64,000 nt of DNA. Source: Leisingera sp. ANG-M1 (GTDB taxonomy: Bacteria; Pseudomonadota; Alphaproteobacteria; Rhodobacterales; Rhodobacteraceae). Positions 9,403 through 17,616 of the stretch are shown here, piece after piece. Each line of letters opens with the position of its first letter. The first letter of the stretch is position 1. A model generated the notes under the pieces. That model searched no databases. It saw nothing but the letters and a program-made list of their open reading frames with translations, and was not told where the DNA came from. Made by a program: the position numbers and the translations under genes. The DNA lies in the NCBI RefSeq assembly GCF_000813745.1, contig NZ_JWLC01000025.1:1-64000 (forward strand), given 5' to 3'.

Positions 9403-9541
9403 CACTTGCAGGGGTTCGTGCCCGTTCAGAGGAATGGGCGCGAACCCGGTCGGCTTGAGAACCGGGGGGACGTGAATTCGCCAAGAAATCGGTCCTCCAG
9501 GGCTTCCCCTTTGCCTGCGCGTCCCGCTATCCTGCGACATC

Positions 9542-9557
9542 TTGACCAGATGATCAA
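9542..9557. promoter_or_regulatory. Operator-like inverted repeat upstream of cdd
   Basis: TTGACC-AGAT-GATCAA has 6-bp arms with one mismatch and lies 18 bp before the cdd start. The same pattern, perfect this time, recurs before upp (12479-12496), so a shared regulator is likely. It is not an FNR box, because the half-sites are two bases too far apart. Confidence 0.55.
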
Positions 9558-9575
9558 AAAAACGGGGAATCGTCC

Positions 9576-9968
9576 ATGAGCCTCAAAGCCGCCGCCACCG
9601 CCGTCCGCGAAAACGCCCACGCGCCTTACTCCAACTTCAAGGTTGGCGCGGCCATCCGCTCGGCCTCGGGCCAGATCTATGTCGGCTGTAACGTGGAAAA
9701 CGTGGCCTATCCTGAAGGCACCTGCGCCGAGGCGGGGGCTATCGCCGCGATGGTGGCCGCGGGAGAGACCGAACTGGCCGAAGTCTATGTGATCGCCGAC
9801 AGTCCGGCACCGGTGCCGCCCTGCGGAGGCTGCCGGCAGAAGCTCAAAGAATTCGGCGCGGGCGGCGTCAAGGTCACCATGGGCACCACCGACGGCGCCG
9901 AGCGGGAAACCACCATTGGCGATCTGCTGCCCGGTGCCTTCGACGCGGGCCACATGGAGCGCAGCTGA
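9576..9968 (+). CDS. cdd: Cytidine deaminase
   Basis: Deaminates cytidine and deoxycytidine to uridine and deoxyuridine in pyrimidine salvage. The 130-residue tetrameric-type enzyme has the zinc ligands Cys50 (TCAEAG, with catalytic Glu52), Cys83 and Cys86 (PPCGGCRQ) and the substrate loop GCNVENVAYP at 37-46. It is first in cdd-deoA-deoB. Its TGA overlaps the deoA ATG (TGATG), so translation is probably coupled. The upstream TTGACC repeat suggests repression when nucleosides are absent. Confidence 0.95.
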   Translation: MSLKAAATAVRENAHAPYSNFKVGAAIRSASGQIYVGCNVENVAYPEGTCAEAGAIAAMVAAGETELAEVYVIADSPAPVPPCGGCRQKLKEFGAGGVKVTMGTTDGAERETTIGDLLPGAFDAGHMERS

Positions 9969-11272
9969 TGGATGCCCGCGCCATAAACGCCAAATTGCGG
10001 CGCCGCGAGGTGCCAAGCGAGGATGAGTTGCGCTGGTTTGCCAATGGCTTGGCCAATGGCGACGTCACCGACGCCCAGGCTGCAGCCTTTGCCATGGCCG
10101 CCTGTTTCCAAAGCATCGGCACCGAGGGCTGCCGGGCGCTGACATTGGCAATGCGCGATACCGGCGATGTGCTGGAGTGGGATCTTGACGGCCCTGTGCT
10201 CGACAAACACTCCACCGGCGGCGTCGGTGACTGTGTTTCCCTGCTGCTGGCCCCGGCTTTGGCAGCCTGTGGCGCCTATGTGCCTATGATTTCGGGGCGC
10301 GGGCTGGGCCATACCGGCGGCACTCTGGACAAGCTGGAGGCGATCCCCGGCGTCAATACCCAGGTCAGGGAAGACCGCCTGAAGAGCATGATGCAGGACG
10401 TGGGCTGCGCCATTGTCGGCGCCACCGCGCAGATCGCGCCTGCGGACAAACGGTTCTACGCCATCCGCGATGTCACCGCGACAGTTGAAAGCATTGAGCT
10501 GATCACCGCTTCGATCTTGTCCAAGAAACTCGCGGCCTCTCCGGACGCGCTGGTGCTGGATGTGAAAATCGGCTCGGGCGCATTTATGAAAACAGCCGAA
10601 GAGGCACGGGCGCTGGCACAATCCATGTGCGACGTGGCCAATGCCGCGGGCTGCCGGACGTCCGCGCTGATCACCGATATGAATCAGCCGCTGGCGCCCT
10701 CGTTGGGCAATGCGCTGGAAGTGGCGGAAGTGATGCGGCTCCTGACCGGCAAAGCAGAGGGGCGGTTGGTCGAGATTTCTGCGGCTTTGGGCGGCGAATT
10801 GCTGGTTCTCGCGGGCCTTGCCAGCGATGCGCAGGACGGCGCGGCTAGGATTGCCGCCACCCTTGACGATGGCCGCGCGGCTGAAATCTTTGGGCGCATG
10901 ATTGCGGCAATGGGCGGCCCGGCTGATTTTGCCGAAAACTGGCAGGCCCATCTGCCGGGCGCTGAGGTTCAGCGCGAGGTCAAAGCCCCGGCCGTGGGAC
11001 ATGTTGCGGCGATCAACGGCGAGGCGCTTGGCCTAGCTGTTGTCGGCCTGGGCGGCGGCCGGATGGTGGAGAGCGACCGCATCCATCCCGGTGTCGGGCT
11101 CTCCGGCATGGCCCGCCTCGGTCAAGAGGTCGGGGCAGGGAATGTGATCGCATGCATCCATGCCGCCAGTGAGGATGACGCAAAGGCCGCAGAAGCCGCT
11201 GTCCTTGCCGCCATTGCCATTGAGGAGAAGCCCGCAGAGCTGCCGCCGCTGGTTCACGAAAGGATCTCCTGA
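9968..11272 (+). CDS. deoA: Thymidine phosphorylase
   Basis: Splits thymidine and deoxyuridine with phosphate to the base and deoxyribose-1-phosphate. The 434-residue product matches the E. coli enzyme in length and shows the phosphate loop DKHSTGGVGD (79-88) and the family signature SGRGLGHTGGTLDKLE (109-124). Downstream SIELITASILSKKLA and DVKIGSGAFMKT are also typical. It is linked to both neighbours by TGATG stop-start overlaps. Its product deoxyribose-1-phosphate is the substrate of the next gene, deoB. Confidence 0.96.
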   Translation: MDARAINAKLRRREVPSEDELRWFANGLANGDVTDAQAAAFAMAACFQSIGTEGCRALTLAMRDTGDVLEWDLDGPVLDKHSTGGVGDCVSLLLAPALAACGAYVPMISGRGLGHTGGTLDKLEAIPGVNTQVREDRLKSMMQDVGCAIVGATAQIAPADKRFYAIRDVTATVESIELITASILSKKLAASPDALVLDVKIGSGAFMKTAEEARALAQSMCDVANAAGCRTSALITDMNQPLAPSLGNALEVAEVMRLLTGKAEGRLVEISAALGGELLVLAGLASDAQDGAARIAATLDDGRAAEIFGRMIAAMGGPADFAENWQAHLPGAEVQREVKAPAVGHVAAINGEALGLAVVGLGGGRMVESDRIHPGVGLSGMARLGQEVGAGNVIACIHAASEDDAKAAEAAVLAAIAIEEKPAELPPLVHERIS

Positions 11273-12483
11273 TGGCCCGAGCCTTCCTAGTGGTGATGGA
11301 CTCCGTGGGCATCGGCGGTGCTCCGGATGCCGGAAAGTTCTTCAACGGCGATCTGCCGGACCTCGGTGCCAACACGCTGGCCCATATCGCCCAGGCCTGC
11401 GCTGCCGGGCAGGCGGAGGAAGGCCGCAGCGGTCCGCTGAAGCTGCCCAATCTGGAGCGCCTTGGGCTTGGGGCCGCGATGCGGCTGGCGTCCTCCGTAC
11501 CCTTCCCGGGGCTGGAGGGGGAGCCGCAAGGGCTTTGGGGGTGCGCCCGCGAGTACAGCCCGGGCAAGGATACACCTTCGGGCCATTGGGAATTGGCCGG
11601 GCTTACGGTGCCCTGGGACTGGCACTATTTCCCCGATGCGGCGCCGTCGTTTCCCGCAGATCTGACGGCTTTTGTCGCCGCCAAGGCGGGCACAGATGGC
11701 GTTCTTGGCAACAGCCATGCGCCGGGAACAGCAATCATCAATGACCTCGGTGCCGAGCACATGCGCAGCGGCAAGCCGATCTGCTATACCTCCGCCGACA
11801 GCGTCTTTCAGATCGCCGCGCATGAAGAGAGCTTCGGCCTGGACCGGCTGCTGGCGCTTTGCGAGGAGGTTGCCCCGCGGCTGCACGCCATGAAGGTGGG
11901 GCGGGTCATCGCGAGACCCTTCACCGGATCGCCGGAGCAGGGGTTCACCCGCACCGCCAACCGCCGCGACTATGCCATCACGCCACCTGCGCCGGTGCTG
12001 ACCAACTGGGTGCAGGACGCAGGGCGCACGGTCCACGCCATCGGCAAGATCGGTGATATCTTCACTATGTCCGGCATCGACACCCTGAAAAAAGGCCCGG
12101 ATGCCAAGCTGATGCAGCATCTTTTTGATGCAGTGGACACGGCAGAGGATGGCAGCCTCACCTTCGCCAATTTTGTTGAGTTCGACAGTGTCTACGGCCA
12201 CCCCCGCGACATCTCCGGCTATGCCCGCGCGCTGGAGTGGTTCGACGCGGAACTGGGCCGCCTGCTGCCTAAGTTGCGCCAGGGCGACATGCTGCTGCTC
12301 ACCGCCGATCACGGCAACGACCCCAGCTGGCCCGGCTCCGACCACACCCGCGAACAGGTGCCTGTTCTGATCGCAGGGCTTGACGTCGGCAGTGTCGGGC
12401 AGGTCAAATTCGCCGATGTGGCGGCCTCCATCGCCGCCCACCTGAACGTTCCGGCCCAAGGCCCCGGCAAGAGTTTTCTTTGA
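11272..12483 (+). CDS. deoB: Phosphopentomutase
   Basis: Moves phosphate between C1 and C5 of ribose or deoxyribose, feeding nucleoside sugars into central metabolism. The 403-residue protein is a metal-dependent alkaline-phosphatase-fold enzyme with Asp10 in VVMDSVGIGG, TPSGHWELAG around residue 100, and the metal-binding LLTADHGNDPSWPGSDHTRE in the last quarter. It begins on the last base of deoA. The deoxyribose-phosphate aldolase (deoC) expected to act next is not in this window. The final codons overlap the palindromic site that precedes upp. Confidence 0.96.
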   Translation: MARAFLVVMDSVGIGGAPDAGKFFNGDLPDLGANTLAHIAQACAAGQAEEGRSGPLKLPNLERLGLGAAMRLASSVPFPGLEGEPQGLWGCAREYSPGKDTPSGHWELAGLTVPWDWHYFPDAAPSFPADLTAFVAAKAGTDGVLGNSHAPGTAIINDLGAEHMRSGKPICYTSADSVFQIAAHEESFGLDRLLALCEEVAPRLHAMKVGRVIARPFTGSPEQGFTRTANRRDYAITPPAPVLTNWVQDAGRTVHAIGKIGDIFTMSGIDTLKKGPDAKLMQHLFDAVDTAEDGSLTFANFVEFDSVYGHPRDISGYARALEWFDAELGRLLPKLRQGDMLLLTADHGNDPSWPGSDHTREQVPVLIAGLDVGSVGQVKFADVAASIAAHLNVPAQGPGKSFL

Positions 12484-12496
12484 CCCGATGGTCAAA
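12479..12496. promoter_or_regulatory. Perfect operator-like palindrome between deoB and upp
   Basis: TTTGACC-CGAT-GGTCAAA is an 18-bp inverted repeat that overlaps the deoB stop codon and lies 63 bp before the upp start. It matches the site before cdd (same arms, same N4 spacing, both spacers ending in GAT). Confidence 0.6.
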
Positions 12497-12559
12497 ACAC
12501 GCTTGCCTGCCGCGGCCAAGCCCGTAAAAGCGCGCAAAACCAAATTTTAGGAGTGTCCC

Positions 12560-13192
12560 ATGACCGACCACCTGACCGTTGTTGATCACCCGCTTGTGCA
12601 GCACAAGCTGACCCTGATGCGGGATAAGGGAACCTCCACCCAGGGCTTCCGCCGCCTGCTGCGCGAGATCACCCAGCTGCTGGCCTATGAGATCACCCGC
12701 GAAATGCCGCTGACCACCACCACCATCGATACCCCGATGGAGGAAATGGAAGCGCCGATCCTGGCGGGCAAGAAAATGGCGCTGGTGTCGATCCTGCGCG
12801 CAGGCAACGGCATGCTGGACGGGGTGCTGGAGCTGGTGCCCTCGGCCCGTGTCGGTTTTGTCGGCCTGTACCGCGACGAGGAAACCCTGAAACCGGTGCA
12901 ATACTACTTCAAGGCGCCGGAAGGGCTGAAGGACCGGCTGGTGATCGCGGTCGATCCGATGCTGGCCACCGGCAACAGCTCGGCTGCTGCCATCGACCTG
13001 CTGAAAGAGGCAGGCGCCACCGATATCCGCTTCCTCTGCCTGCTGGCCGCGCCCGAAGGCGTCGAGCGTATGAAGGAAGCGCATCCGGATGTGCCGATCG
13101 TCACCGCCTCCCTGGACCGGCAGCTGAACGAGAAGGGCTATATCCTGCCGGGCCTGGGCGATGCCGGCGACCGGATGTTCGGCACCAAGTAA
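12560..13192 (+). CDS. upp: Uracil phosphoribosyltransferase
   Basis: Makes UMP from uracil and PRPP. The 210-residue product has the PRPP-binding loop [13 protein letters not shown] (131-143), the uracil-recognition C-terminus [12 protein letters not shown] and the dimer segment [12 protein letters not shown] at 77-88. It is 76 bp after deoB with its own Shine-Dalgarno (TTTAGGAG), so it may be read through from the deo genes or start at a separate promoter marked by the TTTGACC palindrome. It salvages the uracil released by deoA. Confidence 0.96.
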   Translation: MTDHLTVVDHPLVQHKLTLMRDKGTSTQGFRRLLREITQLLAYEITREMPLTTTTIDTPMEEMEAPILAGKKMALVSILRAGNGMLDGVLELVPSARVGFVGLYRDEETLKPVQYYFKAPEGLKDRLVIAVDPMLATGNSSAAAIDLLKEAGATDIRFLCLLAAPEGVERMKEAHPDVPIVTASLDRQLNEKGYILPGLGDAGDRMFGTK

Positions 13193-13199
13193 CCCGGCT

Positions 13200-13229
13200 C
13201 TGCCAAGGTGCGCCGCAGTGCCTTGGCAG
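13200..13229 (+). terminator. Stem-loop after upp
   Basis: CTGCCAAGG and CCTTGGCAG form a perfect 9-bp stem around a 12-nt loop, 8 bp beyond the upp stop. There is no T-run, so it may be a weak terminator or an RNA-stabilising hairpin. Confidence 0.5.
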
Positions 13230-13372
13230 CCCGCGGGCCAATCCCAGCAGCGCGCGCAAATTAATTCCAATTGGCGCAAAAATTGCCGTGAACCGGCCTT
13301 ATTGTTGCCACGGAATCTTTACTCACAGGCGGGATTCGGGCATCCTGCACCCATATATCGTGGGGCGCAGGA

Positions 13373-14722
13373 ATGAAAATAACTAGAATTATTGCACTGG
13401 CCATCATCACGGGGACTACGGGCGCAGCGGGTCTACAGGCACAAACCCAGCGCGAAACCAGTCCCCCGGCGGAATACCCGCCTGCTTCTTTCAAGGGCAA
13501 GCAGTATGTGGACAGCCGCGGATGTATCTACATTCGGGCGGGGATTGACGGCAATATTACCTGGGTGCCGCGGGTGACCCGCTCGCGCAAGCAGATTTGC
13601 GGCTTTGCACCGACCAAGGTGGCGGGCGCAACCCGGCAGCAGCAAACCGCGCCGCCGCCGGAGCTGATCACGCTGGAACCCAGTCAGCAGCCAGCGCAAA
13701 CAGCTGCGGCAAAACCCGCGCCTGCCAAGCCGGTCCCGGCCAGGCCCGCGGCCCCTGCGGCTGCTGCGGCCAGCACGCCTCCGAAGGTGGTCACCACAGC
13801 CAAGCCACGCCGCACACGGCAAACCACCAGCGCCCGCCCGGCGCCGGCTGCGGCGGCGCCCAAACCGGCGGCAGCCCCCAAGCAAGTTGTGCGTGTAACC
13901 CCGAAGCCCGCTCCGGCACCCGCGGCGCCGGCAGTTGCGCCTGCGGCCAGCGGCTGCGAAGGGATTTCGGAGATCAGCCGCCAGTACACCAATGCCACAG
14001 GCGCCCGCTGCGGCCCGCAGACGGTCTCGCCGGTCACTTACGGCGGCCCGCAGTCCTCGCTGCAGCTGACACCGAGCACCCGGGTGGTGCAAAAGCACAT
14101 CTATCAGGACCGCCGTCTCAGCAACAGTTTCACGGTGCCCGAGGGGTACCGCCCCGTCTGGACCGACGGCCGCCTCAACCCGCAGCGCGCCGAGCGCACG
14201 GTGCGTGCGGCGGTGGTGACCAGCTTTGCCCAGGCGCCGGCCGGATACCAGGAGGTGGAGCGCACGGATAACCGGTTGAACCCGATGCGTGGTGTGCGCA
14301 CGCCGGAAGGGGATGCACAGATGGCGCAGATCTGGACCAACGGGGTGCCGCGCCGGCTGGTCGAGCTGCCGCTGGACCGTGCAACGGTGAAGCTGCCGCG
14401 GGAAGCGCGCCGCAGCCCGGCCGAGACCCGGACCCAGGCACTGCGTCTGTCGACCCGTTCGGCGCCAGGAGCCGCTGCACCCAAGCAGGCGGCGTCCGCA
14501 AGCTATGTCCGCGCAGCGACTTTTGCAGATGCGGATCAAGCCAAAGCCGCCGCGCGCCGGCTGGCGGGCACCGGCCTGCCGGTTCGTCTTGGGACTGTCA
14601 GCCGCAAGGGGCAGCCCTACAAGGTGGTCCTCGCCGGGCCGTTCAGCGACAGCGGCCAAGCCTCAGCGGCCTTGGCCAAGGCCCGGAACGCAGGTTTCAG
14701 CGGCGCCAAGCTGAGCAAATAA
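13373..14722 (+). CDS. Secreted SPOR-domain protein with Pro/Ala-rich linker
   Basis: A 449-residue periplasmic protein that probably binds denuded peptidoglycan at division sites. It has a signal peptide (MKITRIIALAIITGTTGAAGLQAQ), a cysteine-containing segment (residues 38-85), a long Pro/Ala linker (about 95-195) and a C-terminal SPOR domain (about 376-449; SYVRAATFADADQAKAAARRL, PYKVVLAGPF). Between linker and SPOR a unit recurs: GYRPVWTDGRLNPQR then GYQEVERTDNRLNPMR, with IWTNGVPRRLVEL after it. Similar proteins are common in Rhodobacterales and have no assigned role. The gene is monocistronic and ends in a strong terminator. Confidence 0.82.
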   Translation: MKITRIIALAIITGTTGAAGLQAQTQRETSPPAEYPPASFKGKQYVDSRGCIYIRAGIDGNITWVPRVTRSRKQICGFAPTKVAGATRQQQTAPPPELITLEPSQQPAQTAAAKPAPAKPVPARPAAPAAAAASTPPKVVTTAKPRRTRQTTSARPAPAAAAPKPAAAPKQVVRVTPKPAPAPAAPAVAPAASGCEGISEISRQYTNATGARCGPQTVSPVTYGGPQSSLQLTPSTRVVQKHIYQDRRLSNSFTVPEGYRPVWTDGRLNPQRAERTVRAAVVTSFAQAPAGYQEVERTDNRLNPMRGVRTPEGDAQMAQIWTNGVPRRLVELPLDRATVKLPREARRSPAETRTQALRLSTRSAPGAAAPKQAASASYVRAATFADADQAKAAARRLAGTGLPVRLGTVSRKGQPYKVVLAGPFSDSGQASAALAKARNAGFSGAKLSK

Positions 14723-14740
14723 TCCAGTAATCTCTGAAAC

Positions 14741-14775
14741 AGCAAAGGCCGGGAGCAATCCCGGCCTTTGCTTTT
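14741..14775 (+). terminator. Strong Rho-independent terminator
   Basis: A perfect 14-bp stem (AGCAAAGGCCGGGA / TCCCGGCCTTTGCT) with a GCAA loop, followed by TTT. It lies between the SPOR gene and a convergent membrane-protein gene and could serve both. Confidence 0.9.
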
Positions 14776-14794
14776 GGGAAACTGCTGGCCGAGA

Positions 14795-15805
14795 TCAGCC
14801 GCAGATGTTCTGCAGTTGCACCCAGTCGCGGTCGTTCAAAACCGGCTTAAGCACGCGGCCTGCCATCGGATCAGCCTCAATCAGCCCCAGGACCGTCTCG
14901 CCGGTGATATCCAGCGCATAGGCGTAAGGAGACGAGGGCAGGGCGGCCCGGGCGAACTCGGCCAGCAGCACCTCATCCGGCAGGTCTGGGCGCGGGCTGG
15001 CCAGGGTAGCCTCGGAATAGGCGTCCAGCGCAGGGCGGTCCAGCTCACCGGTGGTCAGCAGCTTGAAGGTGGCAAGGAACCCACCGGCCTCCAGCAATTC
15101 AGCCATCGGGTCGCGGGCGCCGGCGCGGGCACGCTCGGCCAGGATGGCGCCGGCCGCCACTGCGGGATCCTCGAAATCCTCAACAAAGGACCGGTTCAGC
15201 AGCACGATACCGCCAGGAAGATGCAGGCTGCCGGGAATGCCCGAACGCAGCACCGCCAGCTGCCGCACGCCGGTGCGCTGTGCCAGTTTGGCAAGGATGG
15301 GCGCCGCTTCGGGGGTGGCGCAGGCAGGTCCTGAGACCCGCTCGATCCGGCCCAGCAGCGCCTGTCCAATGGCCTTGCGCTTAATGTCGGGCACCACGCT
15401 CACTGCATGGCGGGTCACTGCGCCGGGCAGCCAAAAAACTGCCAGTGCCAAAACCAGCGCCAAGGTGCCCAGGATGCTCACTGCCCGCAGCCGCCCTGGC
15501 CGCGCCCGCGAGCGGCCGATGGCCTTTTGCACTCGGGAAATCGCCTCCAGCATGGCGGTTTCGTCCTGGGTGATTTCCAGCGTCTCGCCGGGATCGCCGT
15601 CAGGGTGGAACAGAGCTGGGAATTCGCCGGGGTTGGCCCGCTCGACAGCGGCCAGCGACCAATGGGCCAATGGCCTGTCATTCGTGCCGGAAATGGTCAG
15701 CGTCGCATCGCCCAGCGAGATGATCACATCCCGCCGCTGCGCCTCAGGATCCGCGCGCCACAGGCCCGCGGCCTCCAGCCGCTCGAATTCCTTCAATGCC
15801 GTCAT
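14795..15805 (-). CDS. Single-pass membrane protein resembling a degenerate M48 peptidase
   Basis: A 336-residue protein. A cytoplasmic N-terminal part of about 100 residues looks like a PH-like or substrate-binding module (DVIISLGDATLTISG). One membrane segment (about 106-128, AVSILGTLALVLALAVFWL) is followed by a domain whose order recalls M48 metallopeptidases: GSLHLPGGIVLLNRSFVEDFEDPAVAAGAILAERARAG. In active M48 enzymes the last stretch would be LAHEIGH; here the HExxH residues are replaced (AERARA), so zinc catalysis is not expected. It is convergent with the SPOR gene. I recognise no named family; the M48 relation is inference from motif order. Confidence 0.7.
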   Translation of the reverse strand: MTALKEFERLEAAGLWRADPEAQRRDVIISLGDATLTISGTNDRPLAHWSLAAVERANPGEFPALFHPDGDPGETLEITQDETAMLEAISRVQKAIGRSRARPGRLRAVSILGTLALVLALAVFWLPGAVTRHAVSVVPDIKRKAIGQALLGRIERVSGPACATPEAAPILAKLAQRTGVRQLAVLRSGIPGSLHLPGGIVLLNRSFVEDFEDPAVAAGAILAERARAGARDPMAELLEAGGFLATFKLLTTGELDRPALDAYSEATLASPRPDLPDEVLLAEFARAALPSSPYAYALDITGETVLGLIEADPMAGRVLKPVLNDRDWVQLQNICG

Positions 15806-15910
15806 GCAGCCAGCCCGGCCCCCATCCTTATCGTTGGGGACAGAATAATCACATAAAACAGGGGCGGCAATTTGCTTTGCCGCCCCCGGATGCTGTTTCG
15901 CCGTGAAAAG

Positions 15911-17539
15911 TTACAAAGACTTGGCGATTTTCCTCAATTCGAACTTCTGGATCTTCCCGGTGGAGGTTTTCGGCAGCTCCTGGAACACCACTTTCTTAGG
16001 TGCCTTGAAGCCCGCCAGGGTTTCCCGGGAGAAGGCGATCAGAGCCGCAGCGTCCTCTTTGGCGCCGGGCTTCAGCTCGACAAAGGCGCAAGGGACCTCG
16101 CCCCATTTCTCGTCCGGCATCGCCGCCACTGCCGCCAGCAGCACATCGGGGTGCGCCATCAGCACGCCCTCAACCTCGACCGACGAGATGTTCTCACCGC
16201 CCGAAATGATGATGTCCTTGGCCCGGTCGGCAATCTGGATGTAGCCGTCGGCATGCTGCACGGCGAGGTCGCCGGAGTTGAAGTAGCCGCCTTTGAAAGC
16301 CTCGGCGGTGGCTTCAGGGTTCTTCAGATAGCCCTTCATCACCACATTGCCGCGCAGGCCGATCTCACCCTGGCTCTCGCCATCCATCGGCAGCACATTG
16401 TGCTCGCTGTCGCGCACAACCACCGGCTCCAGCATCGGCATCGCCACGCCCTGGCGCGCCTTCTTGCCGGCGATGCCCGCCTTGTCGAGCCCGTCCCATT
16501 CATCGGCTTTCCAATAACATTCGGTGACATGGCCGAAGGTTTCTGTCAGCCCGTAAACATGGGTGACGTTGAAGCCCAGGTCCTCGATTTTCGAGAGGGT
16601 CGCCGGGGCAGGCGGGGCGCCTGCGGTGAAGACTTCTACCGTGTGATCAAAAGGTTTGCGTTCCTCGTCCTGCGCATTGACGATCATGTTCAGCACAATC
16701 GGCGCGCCGCCGAAATGGGTGGCGCCTTCATCATGGATGGCGTCATAGATGTTTGCAGCGGTGATATCGCGGCAGCAGACCAGGGTGCCACCGATGACCG
16801 GCATCATCCAGGTGTGGTTCCAGCCGTTGCAGTGGAACAGCGGCACGATGGTCAGATAAACCGGATGCAGCGTCATCCGCCAGGAGATCACGGTTCCGGT
16901 TGTCATCAGATAGGCGCCGCGGTGGTGGTAGACCACGCCCTTGGGCCGCCCGGTGGTGCCGGAGGTATAATTCAGCGCCAGGCTTTCCCATTCATCCTCG
17001 GGCATGATCCAGCCGAAGTCCGGATCGCCGCTGGCCAGCAGCGCCTCATATTCCGCGTGACGGCCGGAGGCGGGCCAGCCTGCCTGTTCATCCGCCACTT
17101 CAATCAGGACCGGTGCGGGACCCTCCATCTCCTTTACCGCGGCCTCCGCCAGCTCCAGGAACTGGGGGTCGACCAGCACCGCCTTGGCTTCGCCGTGATC
17201 GAAAATGTAGGAAACGGTGCCCACGTCCAGGCGGGTGTTGATGGTGTTCAGCACCGCGCCGCAGGCCGGCACGCCGAAATGCGCCTCGGCCTGGGCCGGG
17301 ATGTTGGGCAGCAGAGTGGCGACCACGTCACCGGTCTTCACGCCGAGCTTTGCCAGTCCTGAGGCCAGCCGGGTGCAGCGCTCGTGGTATTCGCCATAGC
17401 TCTTGCGGTGTTTGCCGTAAACCACGGCCAAATGATCCGGAAACACCTGCGCGGCCCGCTGCAGATGGCTGAGCGGCGTCAGCGGCACATAATTCGCGGC
17501 GGTCTTTTCCAGACCGGTTTCATCCGCCATCCACCCCAT
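15911..17539 (-). CDS. Short/medium-chain acyl-CoA ligase (AMP-forming)
   Basis: Activates a carboxylic acid to its CoA thioester. The 542-residue protein has the adenylation motif YTSGTTGRPKGV (191-202), VPLFHCNGWNH, GLTETFGH, the hinge region ADRAKDIIISGGENISSVEVE and the catalytic Lys near 529 (STGKIQKFELR). It resembles the plant AAE/PRK08162 type of butyrate and medium-chain ligases. Related enzymes include DmdB, which activates methylmercaptopropionate from DMSP, so that is an alternative. The start at 17539 has GGGGAGG 6 nt upstream; upstream (17560) and downstream (17530) ATGs fit less well. It is divergent from the DMT transporter. Confidence 0.88.
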   Translation of the reverse strand: MGWMADETGLEKTAANYVPLTPLSHLQRAAQVFPDHLAVVYGKHRKSYGEYHERCTRLASGLAKLGVKTGDVVATLLPNIPAQAEAHFGVPACGAVLNTINTRLDVGTVSYIFDHGEAKAVLVDPQFLELAEAAVKEMEGPAPVLIEVADEQAGWPASGRHAEYEALLASGDPDFGWIMPEDEWESLALNYTSGTTGRPKGVVYHHRGAYLMTTGTVISWRMTLHPVYLTIVPLFHCNGWNHTWMMPVIGGTLVCCRDITAANIYDAIHDEGATHFGGAPIVLNMIVNAQDEERKPFDHTVEVFTAGAPPAPATLSKIEDLGFNVTHVYGLTETFGHVTECYWKADEWDGLDKAGIAGKKARQGVAMPMLEPVVVRDSEHNVLPMDGESQGEIGLRGNVVMKGYLKNPEATAEAFKGGYFNSGDLAVQHADGYIQIADRAKDIIISGGENISSVEVEGVLMAHPDVLLAAVAAMPDEKWGEVPCAFVELKPGAKEDAAALIAFSRETLAGFKAPKKVVFQELPKTSTGKIQKFELRKIAKSL

Positions 17540-17616
17540 CAGTTTCCTCCCCTGAATCACTTTAGGTGTCGTTTAGAGAACAGATATTGCGGAAAGTTGC
17601 GGGCAATGGAAAGCCT

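Noticed and set aside
9542-9557. FNR/FnrL box before cdd
   Set aside because: FNR needs TTGAT-N4-ATCAA. Here the half-sites are two bases further apart, and the matching site before upp has GGTCAA, which does not fit FNR.
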